From: Bacteroidales bacterium
Lineage (GTDB): Bacteria > Bacteroidota > Bacteroidia > Bacteroidales > F082
Direction: 5' to 3'
Assembly (NCBI GenBank): GCA_016285355.1
Contig: JAEEQP010000003.1
Location: 1 to 64,000, forward strand
DNA: 64,000 bases
The notes under the pieces were generated by a model, which had not been told where the DNA came from, ran no database searches, and saw nothing but the letters and a program-made list of their open reading frames with translations. The translations under genes were made by a program, and so were the position numbers. Shown one piece after another: positions 25,643-33,631 of this stretch. The stretch's first letter is position 1. Each line of letters begins with the position of its first letter.

Positions 25643-26710
25643 CTATGTAATTCTCACTCTCGGGTCGATGAACCCATAAATGATGTCAACTACAATATTG
25701 ACAATAATAAGCATGACTGCAATGAGCAACACCGCACCCATGATGACTGGAAAATCGTACTTGTCCAACGCGTCGACCACCACCACACCGATGCCCTTCC
25801 AGTCGAAGACATACTCCACGAAGACCGCACCTGCCAACAGGGAAGCAAACCAGCCCGAGACCGCTGTCACGACAGGATTCAAGGCATTGCGCAAGGCGTG
25901 GATGCAGATAACACGGAACGGTTTCAAGCCCTTGGCTCGCGCCGTGCGTACATAGTCCATCGACATGGCCTCAAGCAAAGAGGTACGTGTCAACTCCGTC
26001 ACCACGGCCAAAGGTCGCATTCCCAAAGTCAATGCAGGCAAGATGAGGTTCCGCAAACTCAAGAACTCTCCCCTACCGTATTCATCAACGCTGTAGAGGC
26101 TACCTGTCATGCTCAAGCCTGTGTAATGTTCCAACAAAAAGCCGAAAATCCAAGCCATCAAGATGGCCGCAAAGAACGAGGGCAACGACATGCCTATAGT
26201 AGTGATGAAAAGCGTCAACTTGTTGAGGAACTTGGTGTTAATGACCGCCGTCAAGATGCCGATAACCAAGCCCAACACCATCGCGATGGAAATGGACACT
26301 GCAGCCAAAAGCAAAGTGTTTGGGAATGCCTCACCGAGAATGTCTGAGACTTTTCGTTTGCTTTGGTACGACATTCTTAAATAAGGTGCTTTCAACACAA
26401 TTGCCGTAGACCCAATGGCAGCGATTTTAGTGTAATGTCCAATCTTTTCCAACTTCTGTTGACCTTTTGAAACATCGTAAAACGAAATAGGCACCAAGTC
26501 ATTCAAGTAATCAACATATTGTTTTCCAAGGCTCTGGTTCATGCCCAATTCCTCACGGATGGCATTCACTGAGGCCTCATCGGCACGCTGACCGAGCATC
26601 ATTTGGGCAGGGTCACCGGGTAGGATGTTGAACAGGAAGAACACTAATGTCGCGACACCCCAAAGCACCGCGATACCGTACAACAACTTCCTGATAATGT
26701 AACTGCCCAT
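25643..26710 (-). CDS. Opp/Dpp-type ABC transporter permease
   Basis: This 355-residue inner-membrane permease is of the binding-protein-dependent family that imports peptides or nickel. The N-terminus (MGSYIIRKLLYGIAVLWGV, FNILPGDPA) is the family hallmark; six membrane segments follow, and the coupling helix lies in EAMSMDYVRTARAKGL, with the EAA-type G residue. The region 90-125 has an insert longer than in E. coli DppB. No second permease, ATPase or binding protein is next to it, so its partners must be elsewhere. It lies 4 bp after the BT_3928-like gene and probably belongs to the same transcript. Confidence 0.88.
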   Translation of the reverse strand: MGSYIIRKLLYGIAVLWGVATLVFFLFNILPGDPAQMMLGQRADEASVNAIREELGMNQSLGKQYVDYLNDLVPISFYDVSKGQQKLEKIGHYTKIAAIGSTAIVLKAPYLRMSYQSKRKVSDILGEAFPNTLLLAAVSISIAMVLGLVIGILTAVINTKFLNKLTLFITTIGMSLPSFFAAILMAWIFGFLLEHYTGLSMTGSLYSVDEYGRGEFLSLRNLILPALTLGMRPLAVVTELTRTSLLEAMSMDYVRTARAKGLKPFRVICIHALRNALNPVVTAVSGWFASLLAGAVFVEYVFDWKGIGVVVVDALDKYDFPVIMGAVLLIAVMLIIVNIVVDIIYGFIDPRVRIT

Positions 26711-26714
26711 TGCG

Positions 26715-27950
26715 TCAGAAAACTTTCAAAGCCTTAGAAAAGTCAACGGAACTCCATTTGTCCTTTACCAAACCATTGTCCAACCAAATCAAACCCGGAT
26801 TGGAACGCACTATCGGCTTAATTTCCAGTTCGTCAGCATAGTACACTTCGTAAAGGAAATCATATTTTGAGCGGAGTTGTTCCACGTATTCAGGTTCGTC
26901 AGCCACCGTCCAAACCACGGTAAAGTCATGCTTTTCAGCAGTTTCCGTAATTTCACGAATCTTTTCCCATTCTTTTTCAGTCACCTTGGCCAAATCGTGT
27001 GATGTGAACATCAACAAGTTTTCAGTCGTGAGAATATTCTCAGTGACATCGTTGCCATCCTCATCCAAAGCACTGAATCCTAGGAAATTGCCTCCGCCTT
27101 CCACCCTTTGGTCGACAAACTCCCACTGCGACATCCACACTGAGTCGTTCCAAGGATAATTTGGTGAGAGATATTCCTTCATCTCGCCAGTGGCTTTGTT
27201 CCTGTACGTCAGGTAAATCTTGCTCTCTTCCGCCGTTTCTGTAGTCAACTGTTTACCCACCTTCCAATTCATGAAATCGACGACAGGCAAATGACGATAA
27301 TTGTAAATCTCAAAGCCCAAAAACGCCACTGCATAAACACAGCCAATGATAAACTGGATGCTCGGTTTAAGTTTGCTTTCCAACCGTTTATTATTCAGTA
27401 TCAGCGGAATAAGCACGGCATCAATAACCAAGTTCTTGTAGAAAGTCTGCCAGTTGCTCATCTTGATGGCCGTACCGAAACAGCCGCAATCGGGCACAAG
27501 GTCGTACAAAGCATCGAAAAGCGTCGTGGTGGTAAAGAACAACATCAATAAAGTCGCGCCCAACACGGCCAACCGTGGGAAAATCTTTGTTATCAGGCAG
27601 ATGCCTACGATAAACTCCGCCAAAATCATCAGCATGGCCAGCACCAAGGCAAAGTCGTTCAACCAAGTCATGCCGTAGACCGCGAGATAGTCCAGCATCT
27701 TGTATTTCGTCCCCAATGGGTCAACGCCCTTTGTGAAGCTACTGAAAATGAACAAGGCACCCACCAACAGGCGACAAACCGTCAAAGCCGATGGGCTGTA
27801 CTTTTTACTGAACACCAAGGAACCCAGCAAGTTAAGCAGCAAAATAGCGAGAAACCAAAGATGGTAGTCAGGTAAAAAATAAATCCCCACCGCTGAGGCC
27901 AACGCCACGCCAATACTGACCCAAGGAATAATCGTATTCTTTTTCATCAC
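26715..27950 (-). CDS. BT_3928-like membrane protein (DoxX/MauE-like domain)
   Basis: This 411-residue protein has about eight membrane helices in its first 215 residues and a soluble C-terminal part. The membrane part resembles DoxX/MauE proteins: RLLVGALFIFSSFTKGVDP, then LAEFIVGICLI, and the Cys pair in VPDCGCFGTAIKM, typical of MauE-type electron-transfer or disulfide proteins. The C-terminal domain (about 285-411) looks thioredoxin-like in layout (LLMFTSHDLAKV, FTVVWTVADEP, PGLIWLDNG) but lacks a CxxC pair. NCBI-style annotation calls this the BT_3928 family. Its start overlaps the DUF1599 stop by 4 bp. The redox role is inference. Confidence 0.8.
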   Translation of the reverse strand: MMKKNTIIPWVSIGVALASAVGIYFLPDYHLWFLAILLLNLLGSLVFSKKYSPSALTVCRLLVGALFIFSSFTKGVDPLGTKYKMLDYLAVYGMTWLNDFALVLAMLMILAEFIVGICLITKIFPRLAVLGATLLMLFFTTTTLFDALYDLVPDCGCFGTAIKMSNWQTFYKNLVIDAVLIPLILNNKRLESKLKPSIQFIIGCVYAVAFLGFEIYNYRHLPVVDFMNWKVGKQLTTETAEESKIYLTYRNKATGEMKEYLSPNYPWNDSVWMSQWEFVDQRVEGGGNFLGFSALDEDGNDVTENILTTENLLMFTSHDLAKVTEKEWEKIREITETAEKHDFTVVWTVADEPEYVEQLRSKYDFLYEVYYADELEIKPIVRSNPGLIWLDNGLVKDKWSSVDFSKALKVF

Positions 27951-28495
27951 TCTTTTTCGCTCAGCAGTATCAAGGCGAACACTGCATAGTTAATCATATC
28001 GTAATAGTTGGCGTCAAGGCCCTCGGAGACAAGGGTTTTGCCGCCGTGGTCTTCGATGCTTTTGGTACGCAACACCTTGCTCATAATCAGGTCGGTGATG
28101 GAGCTGACGCGCATGTCGCGCCAAGCTTCAGAATAATCGTGGTTCTTTCGCGTCATCAGCTCGTAAGCCTCGTTGGTAACCTTGTCGTACAAAGCCGTGG
28201 CTTCCTCAGCAGTCAAATCAGGCTGGTCAACCACACCCAATTGAAGTTGTATAACACCCATAGCCGCATAGTTGACGATGCCGATAAACTCAGGCTCGAT
28301 GCCTTCGTCCACTAACTGTTCATTCGTCGTTTGTAACGTCCTAATTCTCTTAACCTTAATAAAAATCTGGTCGGTAATGGACGGCGTTCTCAATATGCGC
28401 CAAGCCGGGCCATAATCTTTCATCTTATCGACAAACAACTTGCGGCATTGCGCCAACACCGCATGAAATTGGGATTTTGTATCTTTTGCTGACAT
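27947..28495 (-). CDS. DUF1599 domain protein
   Basis: This 182-residue cytoplasmic protein consists of two similar halves: FVDKMKDYGPAWRILRTPSI in the first, MTRKNHDYSEAWRDMRVSSI in the second, each followed by a helix with a D-Q/L-I-x-x-K-V motif and an N-Y-A segment (GIVNYAAMG, DMINYAVFA). This internal duplication defines DUF1599, whose function is unknown; the all-alpha layout with conserved acidic residues recalls nucleotide pyrophosphohydrolase-like folds, but that is inference. It is coupled to the BT_3928-like gene by an ATGA overlap and starts 14 bp after the AlbA_2 gene's stop. Confidence 0.88.
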   Translation of the reverse strand: MSAKDTKSQFHAVLAQCRKLFVDKMKDYGPAWRILRTPSITDQIFIKVKRIRTLQTTNEQLVDEGIEPEFIGIVNYAAMGVIQLQLGVVDQPDLTAEEATALYDKVTNEAYELMTRKNHDYSEAWRDMRVSSITDLIMSKVLRTKSIEDHGGKTLVSEGLDANYYDMINYAVFALILLSEKE

Positions 28496-28509
28496 ATTTT
28501 AATTTGTTA

Positions 28510-30123
28510 TTATTCTAATACTTTCCATTCACCTTTGGTTCTTGACCCAACACGCTTGATTTTATTCATCTTTTGCAACGATGACATATCACGTTTAATG
28601 GTTTTCAGCGAAACACTAAGTTTTTGTGCAAGACCTTCCATCGTAATGCTACCATCTTCCTTCAACAATGTCAAAATGGCTTCTTGCCGTTTAGTTAAGC
28701 CTGTTGAATCAAAGTTTTCCTTATGGACATTCTTTGGGTCATTCTTTAGGTCTTTCTTTGGGTCATTCTTTGGGTCATTTTTGTGGACATTCTTTGGGTC
28801 ATTAAACGATTCCGAAGCAATGCTATTTACATGAATATCAATATTTTCATACAACACATTCTTTGGGTCATTCTTTGGGTCATTCTTTGGGTCATCAAGC
28901 GTCTCAATCTCCAATCTGACCGTGGTTCTTTCAGGATTATAAGTCACTTGATAATGCGGTGTCACTCGCAAAATACTCTGCCAACTGTCAACAGCCTGCG
29001 GAATGCCCATACCAGCGCGTTCCACCTTGTCAATCAAAGCGAACATTTTCATAATGACGCTGTTTCGAGAGTCGGACACGCCACCGCTTAACGCCACTTT
29101 CAGACCAATACGAATATCGCCAGGATTGGAAAAAGAATAAAAATTCTTCGCTTTGATGATCACAACGCCCTGCCGTCCGTAATGGTCAGCATGTACCAAA
29201 GCATTTAGTAACAACTCGCGCAAGGCATCATGCAAAGGTGTCTCATCGATTCGAGAAGAGTTCCTCATGACAAAAGGCCTAGGAAGACTATCCGTCAACT
29301 TGGGGAAAACCTTGAAAAAGAAATCAAACAGGTTGCCGCTCCACTCGCCAGAACTGGAAACGATGCGATTGCTCCAGCGGGCATTGTCGTCCAATCGCTC
29401 TTGATAATCAAGAAAATAATTCGGAAACTCGCGCAAAATCTCATACTCGTAACCGAACATCAGCAAGCCCGCCACTGTCGGATGCATTTTTTGGTCCTCA
29501 TCAGATAGGCTCATTGCACCGATTCTGCGCATAAACAATTCATCATCAAGCCCAAGCCAAATATGATTGGGATGGAACGAAGCGAAACGGTTGCGATAAG
29601 CGTGGACACTCTCCATATCAAAAACCGTCATATCCATATTCGCCAAAACCCTCATATCGGCACCGACAATGGATGCGTCACGATACATAGCTGCCACCTG
29701 ATCCTTGTTGCAATGGTAATCGCCTTCACCATTGCGCCGATACGAGCCTCGCATTGGGTCAGTACCAACAAAAACAGGTTTCATCGTTCTGTCAGCCCGA
29801 GGCACATCGATTGCAATGACCGTCCTTCCACTTTGTTCAATCACCTGAACACATTGGTTCGTAAGGACATTCACGTTAATTTTCTGAGGATTATTGATGG
29901 TATTCCAAAAGTCAGAAACCAACTTTTCAGCATCATCAACCCCAATAATCTCCAAACTACGGTCTTCCTTCTCCTTCACTCCAAGCAAAATCACGCCACC
30001 ATCCGTATTGGCAAAGGCGGAATACGTCTCCCAAAGGCTGACCGGCAGTCCGTTGTGTGCCTGTTTGGCCTCAAGCCGATTGTCTTCGCGATATTGCTGG
30101 ATATTTTGCAGGTTGATTCTCAT
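28510..30123 (-). CDS. AlbA_2/Schlafen-type ATP-binding regulator with DPKN repeats
   Basis: This 537-residue protein starts with an AlbA_2 (Schlafen-like) domain (about 10-125: EAKQAHNGLPVSLWETYSAF, ANTDGGVILLGVKE), followed by a GHKL-like C-terminal helicase-associated region (ALRELLLNALVHADH, SNPGDIRIG) as in ATP-dependent DNA-binding relatives. Residues 412-475 are a linker of repeated D-P-K-N tetrapeptides encoded by a 12-bp unit. The end (about 480-537) is a winged helix-turn-helix (LTKRQEAILTLLKEDGSI, then LSVSLKTIKRDMSSL) of the DeoR type. A DNA-binding regulatory role is likely; the target is unknown. A -7 box is at 30140-30147 and 23-bp direct repeats lie 73 bp upstream of the start, possible operators. 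Confidence 0.83.
   Translation of the reverse strand: MRINLQNIQQYREDNRLEAKQAHNGLPVSLWETYSAFANTDGGVILLGVKEKEDRSLEIIGVDDAEKLVSDFWNTINNPQKINVNVLTNQCVQVIEQSGRTVIAIDVPRADRTMKPVFVGTDPMRGSYRRNGEGDYHCNKDQVAAMYRDASIVGADMRVLANMDMTVFDMESVHAYRNRFASFHPNHIWLGLDDELFMRRIGAMSLSDEDQKMHPTVAGLLMFGYEYEILREFPNYFLDYQERLDDNARWSNRIVSSSGEWSGNLFDFFFKVFPKLTDSLPRPFVMRNSSRIDETPLHDALRELLLNALVHADHYGRQGVVIIKAKNFYSFSNPGDIRIGLKVALSGGVSDSRNSVIMKMFALIDKVERAGMGIPQAVDSWQSILRVTPHYQVTYNPERTTVRLEIETLDDPKNDPKNDPKNVLYENIDIHVNSIASESFNDPKNVHKNDPKNDPKKDLKNDPKNVHKENFDSTGLTKRQEAILTLLKEDGSITMEGLAQKLSVSLKTIKRDMSSLQKMNKIKRVGSRTKGEWKVLE
28718..28900 (-). repeat. In-frame 12-bp repeat tract coding D-P-K-N
   Basis: Plus-strand TTCTTTGGGTCA-type units (minus-strand GACCCAAAGAAT) recur in two clusters, one near 28730-28805 and one near 28858-28895, with a non-repetitive stretch between. 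Units are 12 bp, so gain or loss keeps the frame and changes only linker length. Confidence 0.8.
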
Positions 30124-30139
30124 TATTATAGTTTGGCTG

Positions 30140-30147
30140 CAAAAATA
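30140..30147 (-). promoter_or_regulatory. -7 box for the AlbA_2 gene
   Basis: TATTTTTG on the minus strand, 17 bp upstream of the start codon. No TTTG at 18-19 bp was seen. The 23-bp repeats start about 50 bp further upstream. Confidence 0.5.
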
Positions 30148-30195
30148 ATAAGAAAACGCTTGTCGGCGACAGAAATGACAAGATTTCTGTTCTCA

Positions 30196-30257
30196 TTCGG
30201 TGTTTTCGACACGTTTTATTCGGTGTTTTGGCGGTAATTTGTTCGGTGTTTTCGACA
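30196..30257. repeat. Three direct repeats with 23-bp spacing upstream of the AlbA_2 gene
   Basis: TTCGGTGTTTT starts at 30196, 30219 and 30242; the first and third continue with CGACA, the second with GGCGG. The regular 23-bp spacing (about two helical turns) suits binding sites on one face of DNA. Confidence 0.75.
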
Positions 30258-30289
30258 TTAACCGCGCATTAGAAAAAAGGAATTAGTTT

Positions 30290-30414
30290 GTTCGGATTTG
30301 GAATCCGAACGCATTGAATATCAGCATTTGTAATGCGAAACTATTATCTTGTTTATTGTATTATCGGATTGCAAATCCTTATATACAACATGGCTGGATT
30401 TGCAAATCCAGCCG
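30290..30414. repeat. Chain of four small palindromes 3' of the SUMF1 gene
   Basis: GTTCGGATT/AATCCGAAC (30290-30310), GCATTTGTAATGC (30324-30336), GGATTGCAAATCC (30367-30379) and a perfect 22-bp palindrome centred on GGATTTGCAAATCC (30393-30414). They share their cores with the pair at 16078-16125. The last lies about 65 bp beyond the SUMF1 stop codon and could terminate its transcript. Confidence 0.6.
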
Positions 30415-30479
30415 AACGGGGGGCTGCCCTACCCTATTCCGCCATGGCATCTGTAGCTTATGGCCAGTACACAAGGGTA

Positions 30480-32681
30480 TCACTGGGGAAGAACAAGGCG
30501 AAAACCGATGCTGAAGTCCCTGATGTCGGGGTCGTCGCTGAACCGGATCGACACTCGGCAGTGCCTCGCGATGTTGCCCCAGCTACCGCCGCGCAGCACG
30601 CGGAAGGAGCCATTTGAAGGGCCTATAGGATTGGTTTGTGTACTGTTACTATAGCTATCGTACCAGTCCTGACACCACTCCCAAACATTGCCGCTCATGT
30701 CGTACAAGCCAAGCTCGTTAGGGTTTTTGCCCTTTACGGGGTGCGTTTTACTGCCACTGTTGTCGGTGTACCACGCCACACTGCCAATATTGCTACTTCC
30801 AGCATATTTGTATCCGTTACTCCTTTTCCCTCCTCGAGCGGCATACTCCCACTCGGCCTCAGTAGGCAGGCGGAATTGCTTGCCAGTAAATCGATTCAGT
30901 TTGGTGACAAATTCTTGTATATCATTCCAACTTACTCTATAGGCAGGATAATCGTTCCCTCTTCCATTATCATTTACCCAACCACCATTGTAGGAAGGTT
31001 CCGTTCCCATCACCGCCTTCCACAAGGCTTGGGTCACTTCCGTTTCACCCATATAATAATTGCTCAATGTAACGCTATGCACTGGTTTTTCATCACTATA
31101 TGCATCATTACCCTGCTCGGAGGTCGCACCCATTTGGAACGTGCCGCCTTCAACAAGTTTCATGGTGAAACTCACACCGTTCACAGTAAAGGTTTCCTCG
31201 TCCTTTGCCAAAGCCAGCATCTGTATGCTGTGGCTATAGCTACCGCTTTCGCTTACATTAATAGTATAGGTGTAATCGCGGTAATCAGTGGCGGTGGCCT
31301 TCAAACTGTGGCTGCCGTAAGTGAGCTGGTAAGTGCCAGTGGCTGAGCCTACCTTTTGTCCATCAATCTCCAATTGAGCATCGGGCACATTGCAAGTGAA
31401 CTGTATTTCCTTGCCGTTGCTCAGGGTGACTTGTATTTGTTTATGCTCACCTTTGCTTAAGGTAAAGGAATCAGTATAGTCGGCATAGCCGTCTTTGGTC
31501 AGCCTTATCTGGTGGCTGCCAATGAGCAAATCAGGCACTGCCTTCGGCGTAACCCCAATATCCTTACCATCGATATAGAGTTTGCAGAAGTTGGGGGTGC
31601 TTTCCACGTTCAACGAGCCATAGATGGGTTTGGGCAAGGGTAAAGGGATGGTACGTCCTGCCATGCTGGCGGTAATCTCTTGCGTGGTCATGCTGGTTTC
31701 ATGGTTAGCTTGCTTGCACTCTATCTTGTAAGTGCCGCTGCCCAAGCGTCCTGTCCAGGTGCGGGTACCTTTTTTCTCGTTGTTCACCCAGATTTCGGCT
31801 TCGGCATCCACTTTCAGGGTAACTTCTGCAAAGTCGGCTTCCAAAGTTGGATCAAGGCTGGTGGTCTCGTTGTCTTTAACAGTCACGGTTTCGGTGTAGG
31901 TGTCGTACATCTCCTTGGCGATGCGCACGGTGTGTTGCCCGCTCTTCAAAGCTTCGCTCTTGCAGGGCGCACGTCCAATGAGGGCATTGTCGACATAAAC
32001 GCTCGCACCTTGCAAGGCATCATTACCCGCCACCTCAATCCAGCCGAAGTTGGGACGCAACGTCACCGTCACTATTTCCGTGCCGTTGGGCTCGTCGATA
32101 GTCACGTTGCCGGCGTCGGTATGATAATTTGGCGCCTGCACACGCCACGAATAGGTGCCACAATTAGTCCACTTCATTGCACTGCCATCGGCACCCACTG
32201 TCCACAATTTGTCGTCCACTTCAAGGGTGGCATTGGCTGGAGAGATTTGGAAGGCAAGATACTGCTGCCGCACTTGGTTTTCAGGGTCGGGTCCTGGCTT
32301 CTTTGTGATGTCAAGCACCATCTCGTAAGTGCGTTCTGCTTCTATCTCAATAGGGTAGCGATAATCGCGCAGCACACCAAATTTCTGGTGCTTAATAGTA
32401 ATCTTTCTTGCTGCCCGAGGCACCCAAACCCACAATTCACCTGTTTCCTGCTTCGCGTCAACGATGCCCAAAGTGCCACCTTCAAAGGTAAAGCCTGTTT
32501 CTGTTGTCACTATTTTTATAAGTGCAGCTACATCGCCATTCTGGTCAATGCGTTTGCCTTCGAGACTCGATGCCGTCATGTCCATCGGCAGGGCTTTGAA
32601 GGACTTCACGGAGATACTTTGTCCGAGCAATGCACCCGCAGACAACATCAAAAAGGCAATCAAAAAGTATAGTTTTTTCAT
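30480..32681 (-). CDS. Exported PEGA-repeat protein with C-terminal SUMF1 (C-type-lectin-fold) domain; candidate DGR target
   Basis: This 733-residue exported protein has a signal peptide (MKKLYFLIAFLMLSAGALLG). Residues about 150-480 hold several PEGA-type repeats (VYVDNALIGRAPCKSEALKS, LYIDGKDIGVTPKAVPDL, LEIDGQKVGSATGTYQLTYG), which are surface beta domains. Residues 500-733 form a formylglycine-generating-enzyme-like (SUMF1) domain: VEGGTFQMG, GETEVTQALWKAVMG, FRLPTEAEWEYAARGG, GLYDMSGNVWEWCQDWY, RVLRGGSWG. The active-site Cys pair of true FGE enzymes is not evident, so binding is more likely than catalysis. The last 40 residues differ from the family's usual Asn-rich end at exactly the Asn positions, each codon ending in C (see the variable-region entry). 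Divergent from folP. Confidence 0.9.
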   Translation of the reverse strand: MKKLYFLIAFLMLSAGALLGQSISVKSFKALPMDMTASSLEGKRIDQNGDVAALIKIVTTETGFTFEGGTLGIVDAKQETGELWVWVPRAARKITIKHQKFGVLRDYRYPIEIEAERTYEMVLDITKKPGPDPENQVRQQYLAFQISPANATLEVDDKLWTVGADGSAMKWTNCGTYSWRVQAPNYHTDAGNVTIDEPNGTEIVTVTLRPNFGWIEVAGNDALQGASVYVDNALIGRAPCKSEALKSGQHTVRIAKEMYDTYTETVTVKDNETTSLDPTLEADFAEVTLKVDAEAEIWVNNEKKGTRTWTGRLGSGTYKIECKQANHETSMTTQEITASMAGRTIPLPLPKPIYGSLNVESTPNFCKLYIDGKDIGVTPKAVPDLLIGSHQIRLTKDGYADYTDSFTLSKGEHKQIQVTLSNGKEIQFTCNVPDAQLEIDGQKVGSATGTYQLTYGSHSLKATATDYRDYTYTINVSESGSYSHSIQMLALAKDEETFTVNGVSFTMKLVEGGTFQMGATSEQGNDAYSDEKPVHSVTLSNYYMGETEVTQALWKAVMGTEPSYNGGWVNDNGRGNDYPAYRVSWNDIQEFVTKLNRFTGKQFRLPTEAEWEYAARGGKRSNGYKYAGSSNIGSVAWYTDNSGSKTHPVKGKNPNELGLYDMSGNVWEWCQDWYDSYSNSTQTNPIGPSNGSFRVLRGGSWGNIARHCRVSIRFSDDPDIRDFSIGFRLVLPQ
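30510..30578 (-). other. Candidate DGR variable region in the SUMF1 gene
   Basis: Reading after G-G-S-W, the codons are GGC AAC ATC, then CAC, ATC, TTC AGC GAC GAC, ATC, and GAC TTC AGC, separated by fixed codons for A-R, C-R-V-S, R, P-D and R. In many SUMF1 proteins all thirteen of these positions are Asn. Here every one is NNC. Mutating only the two adenines of AAC codons in a template would give exactly this. The flanks (GGTAGCTGG upstream, ATCGGTTTTCGC downstream) are the expected conserved edges. No template repeat or reverse transcriptase was found in this window. Confidence 0.65.
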
Positions 32682-32708
32682 CTGTCCGATTTTTCAAGTA
32701 TGGAAGTG

Positions 32709-32716
32709 CAAAATTA
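32709..32716 (-). promoter_or_regulatory. -7 box for the SUMF1 gene
   Basis: TAATTTTG on the minus strand, 28 bp upstream of the start. No standard -33 element was found. Confidence 0.4.
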
Positions 32717-32756
32717 AAGTTTTTAGTCCGAAAAACAGCATTTTTCAAAAAAGTAG

Positions 32757-32764
32757 TAGTTTTG
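32757..32764 (+). promoter_or_regulatory. -7 box for folP-cdaA
   Basis: TAGTTTTG, 19 bp upstream of ATG 32783, which fits the short leaders common in this phylum. Confidence 0.45.
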
Positions 32765-32782
32765 CGCAACAATTTGCCAATC

Positions 32783-33631
32783 ATGTTTGCCATCAAATCC
32801 CGCAACCGAACCCATAATTTCGACCGTCCTGCCATCATGGGCATCCTCAACCTGACCCCCGATTCATTCTCCGATGGAGGCCGTTACAACCAGATGGACA
32901 AGGCTTTACAACATTGCGAGCTGATGATTGCCGATGGTGCTGACTTCATCGACATCGGCGGCTGCTCCACGCGACCCAACAACGCCATCGCCACGGAAGA
33001 CGAAGAGCTGGAACGCGTCATTCCGATTCTGAAAGCTATTAGAAAGGCTTTCCCTGAAGCTTTGATTTCCATCGATACATTCAGGAAAAACGTGGCCGAA
33101 GCCAGCATCAATGAAGGTGCCGATCTCATCAACGACATTTCAGGCGGACTTTTCGACGCGGAGATGCTGTCTTACATTGGCCAAAACCATATTCCCTACG
33201 TAATGATGCACTGCGTAGGCACGCCTGAGACCATGCACCAATATGCCTTAGATGGCGACATCCACCAGACCGTGATGGACTTCTTCGCCCAACAATGCAA
33301 GACCTTGGAAGCCTACGGCGAGCAACAAATCATCCTCGACCCTGGTATTGGTTTCGGTAAGAGCCTTGAATCTAACTATAAGCTACTCAACGACTTGAAC
33401 CGTTACCGCTACAATAATCTCCCCATTCTCATCGGCATTTCGCGGAAGTCATTAATATTTAAGGTATTGGGCACCACACCTCAGGCTGCCGAAAATGGGA
33501 CGACCGTTTTGAACACCATTGCACTACTTAACGGAGCCGACATTTTACGTGTCCATGACGTGAAAAATGCCAAAGAAGCCATCAAATTGGTCGGGACTTT
33601 TTGTAATTTTGCCGCAAATTTCAAACCATGA
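32783..33631 (+). CDS. folP: Dihydropteroate synthase
   Basis: This 282-residue enzyme joins p-aminobenzoate to 6-hydroxymethyl-dihydropterin diphosphate in folate synthesis (EC 2.5.1.15); it is the sulfonamide target. Signatures are MGILNLTPDSFSDGG at about 20-34, FIDIGGCSTRP, ISIDTFR, INDISGG, DPGIGFGKS and ILIGISRKS. The frame is open back to 32630 inside the divergent SUMF1 gene, but ATG 32783 (MFAIKSRNRTHNFDRPAIMG) follows the -7 box and gives a normal length. It overlaps cdaA by 4 bp (ATGA). Confidence 0.95.
   Translation: MFAIKSRNRTHNFDRPAIMGILNLTPDSFSDGGRYNQMDKALQHCELMIADGADFIDIGGCSTRPNNAIATEDEELERVIPILKAIRKAFPEALISIDTFRKNVAEASINEGADLINDISGGLFDAEMLSYIGQNHIPYVMMHCVGTPETMHQYALDGDIHQTVMDFFAQQCKTLEAYGEQQIILDPGIGFGKSLESNYKLLNDLNRYRYNNLPILIGISRKSLIFKVLGTTPQAAENGTTVLNTIALLNGADILRVHDVKNAKEAIKLVGTFCNFAANFKP

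Larger units (their letters stand above)
30124..30479. other. 356-bp intergenic region: repeats and hairpins, no gene
   Basis: From left to right it holds the -7 box of the AlbA_2 gene, three 23-bp-spaced repeats, and a chain of four hairpins with GGATT/GCATT cores before the SUMF1 gene's stop. Forward readings near 30314-30650 are not protein-like and overlap the SUMF1 coding region. Confidence 0.6.

Noticed and set aside
30264..30650. DGR template repeat or reverse transcriptase next to the variable region
   Set aside because: I looked on both strands for an A-rich near-copy of 30510-30578 and for a reverse-transcriptase reading (YADD-type motif) in the window and found neither; the forward readings here are not protein-like.
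32630..32782. Upstream extension of folP
   Set aside because: It would overlap the start of the divergent SUMF1 gene and its promoter; the -7 box at 32757-32764 and the family N-terminus place the start at 32783.
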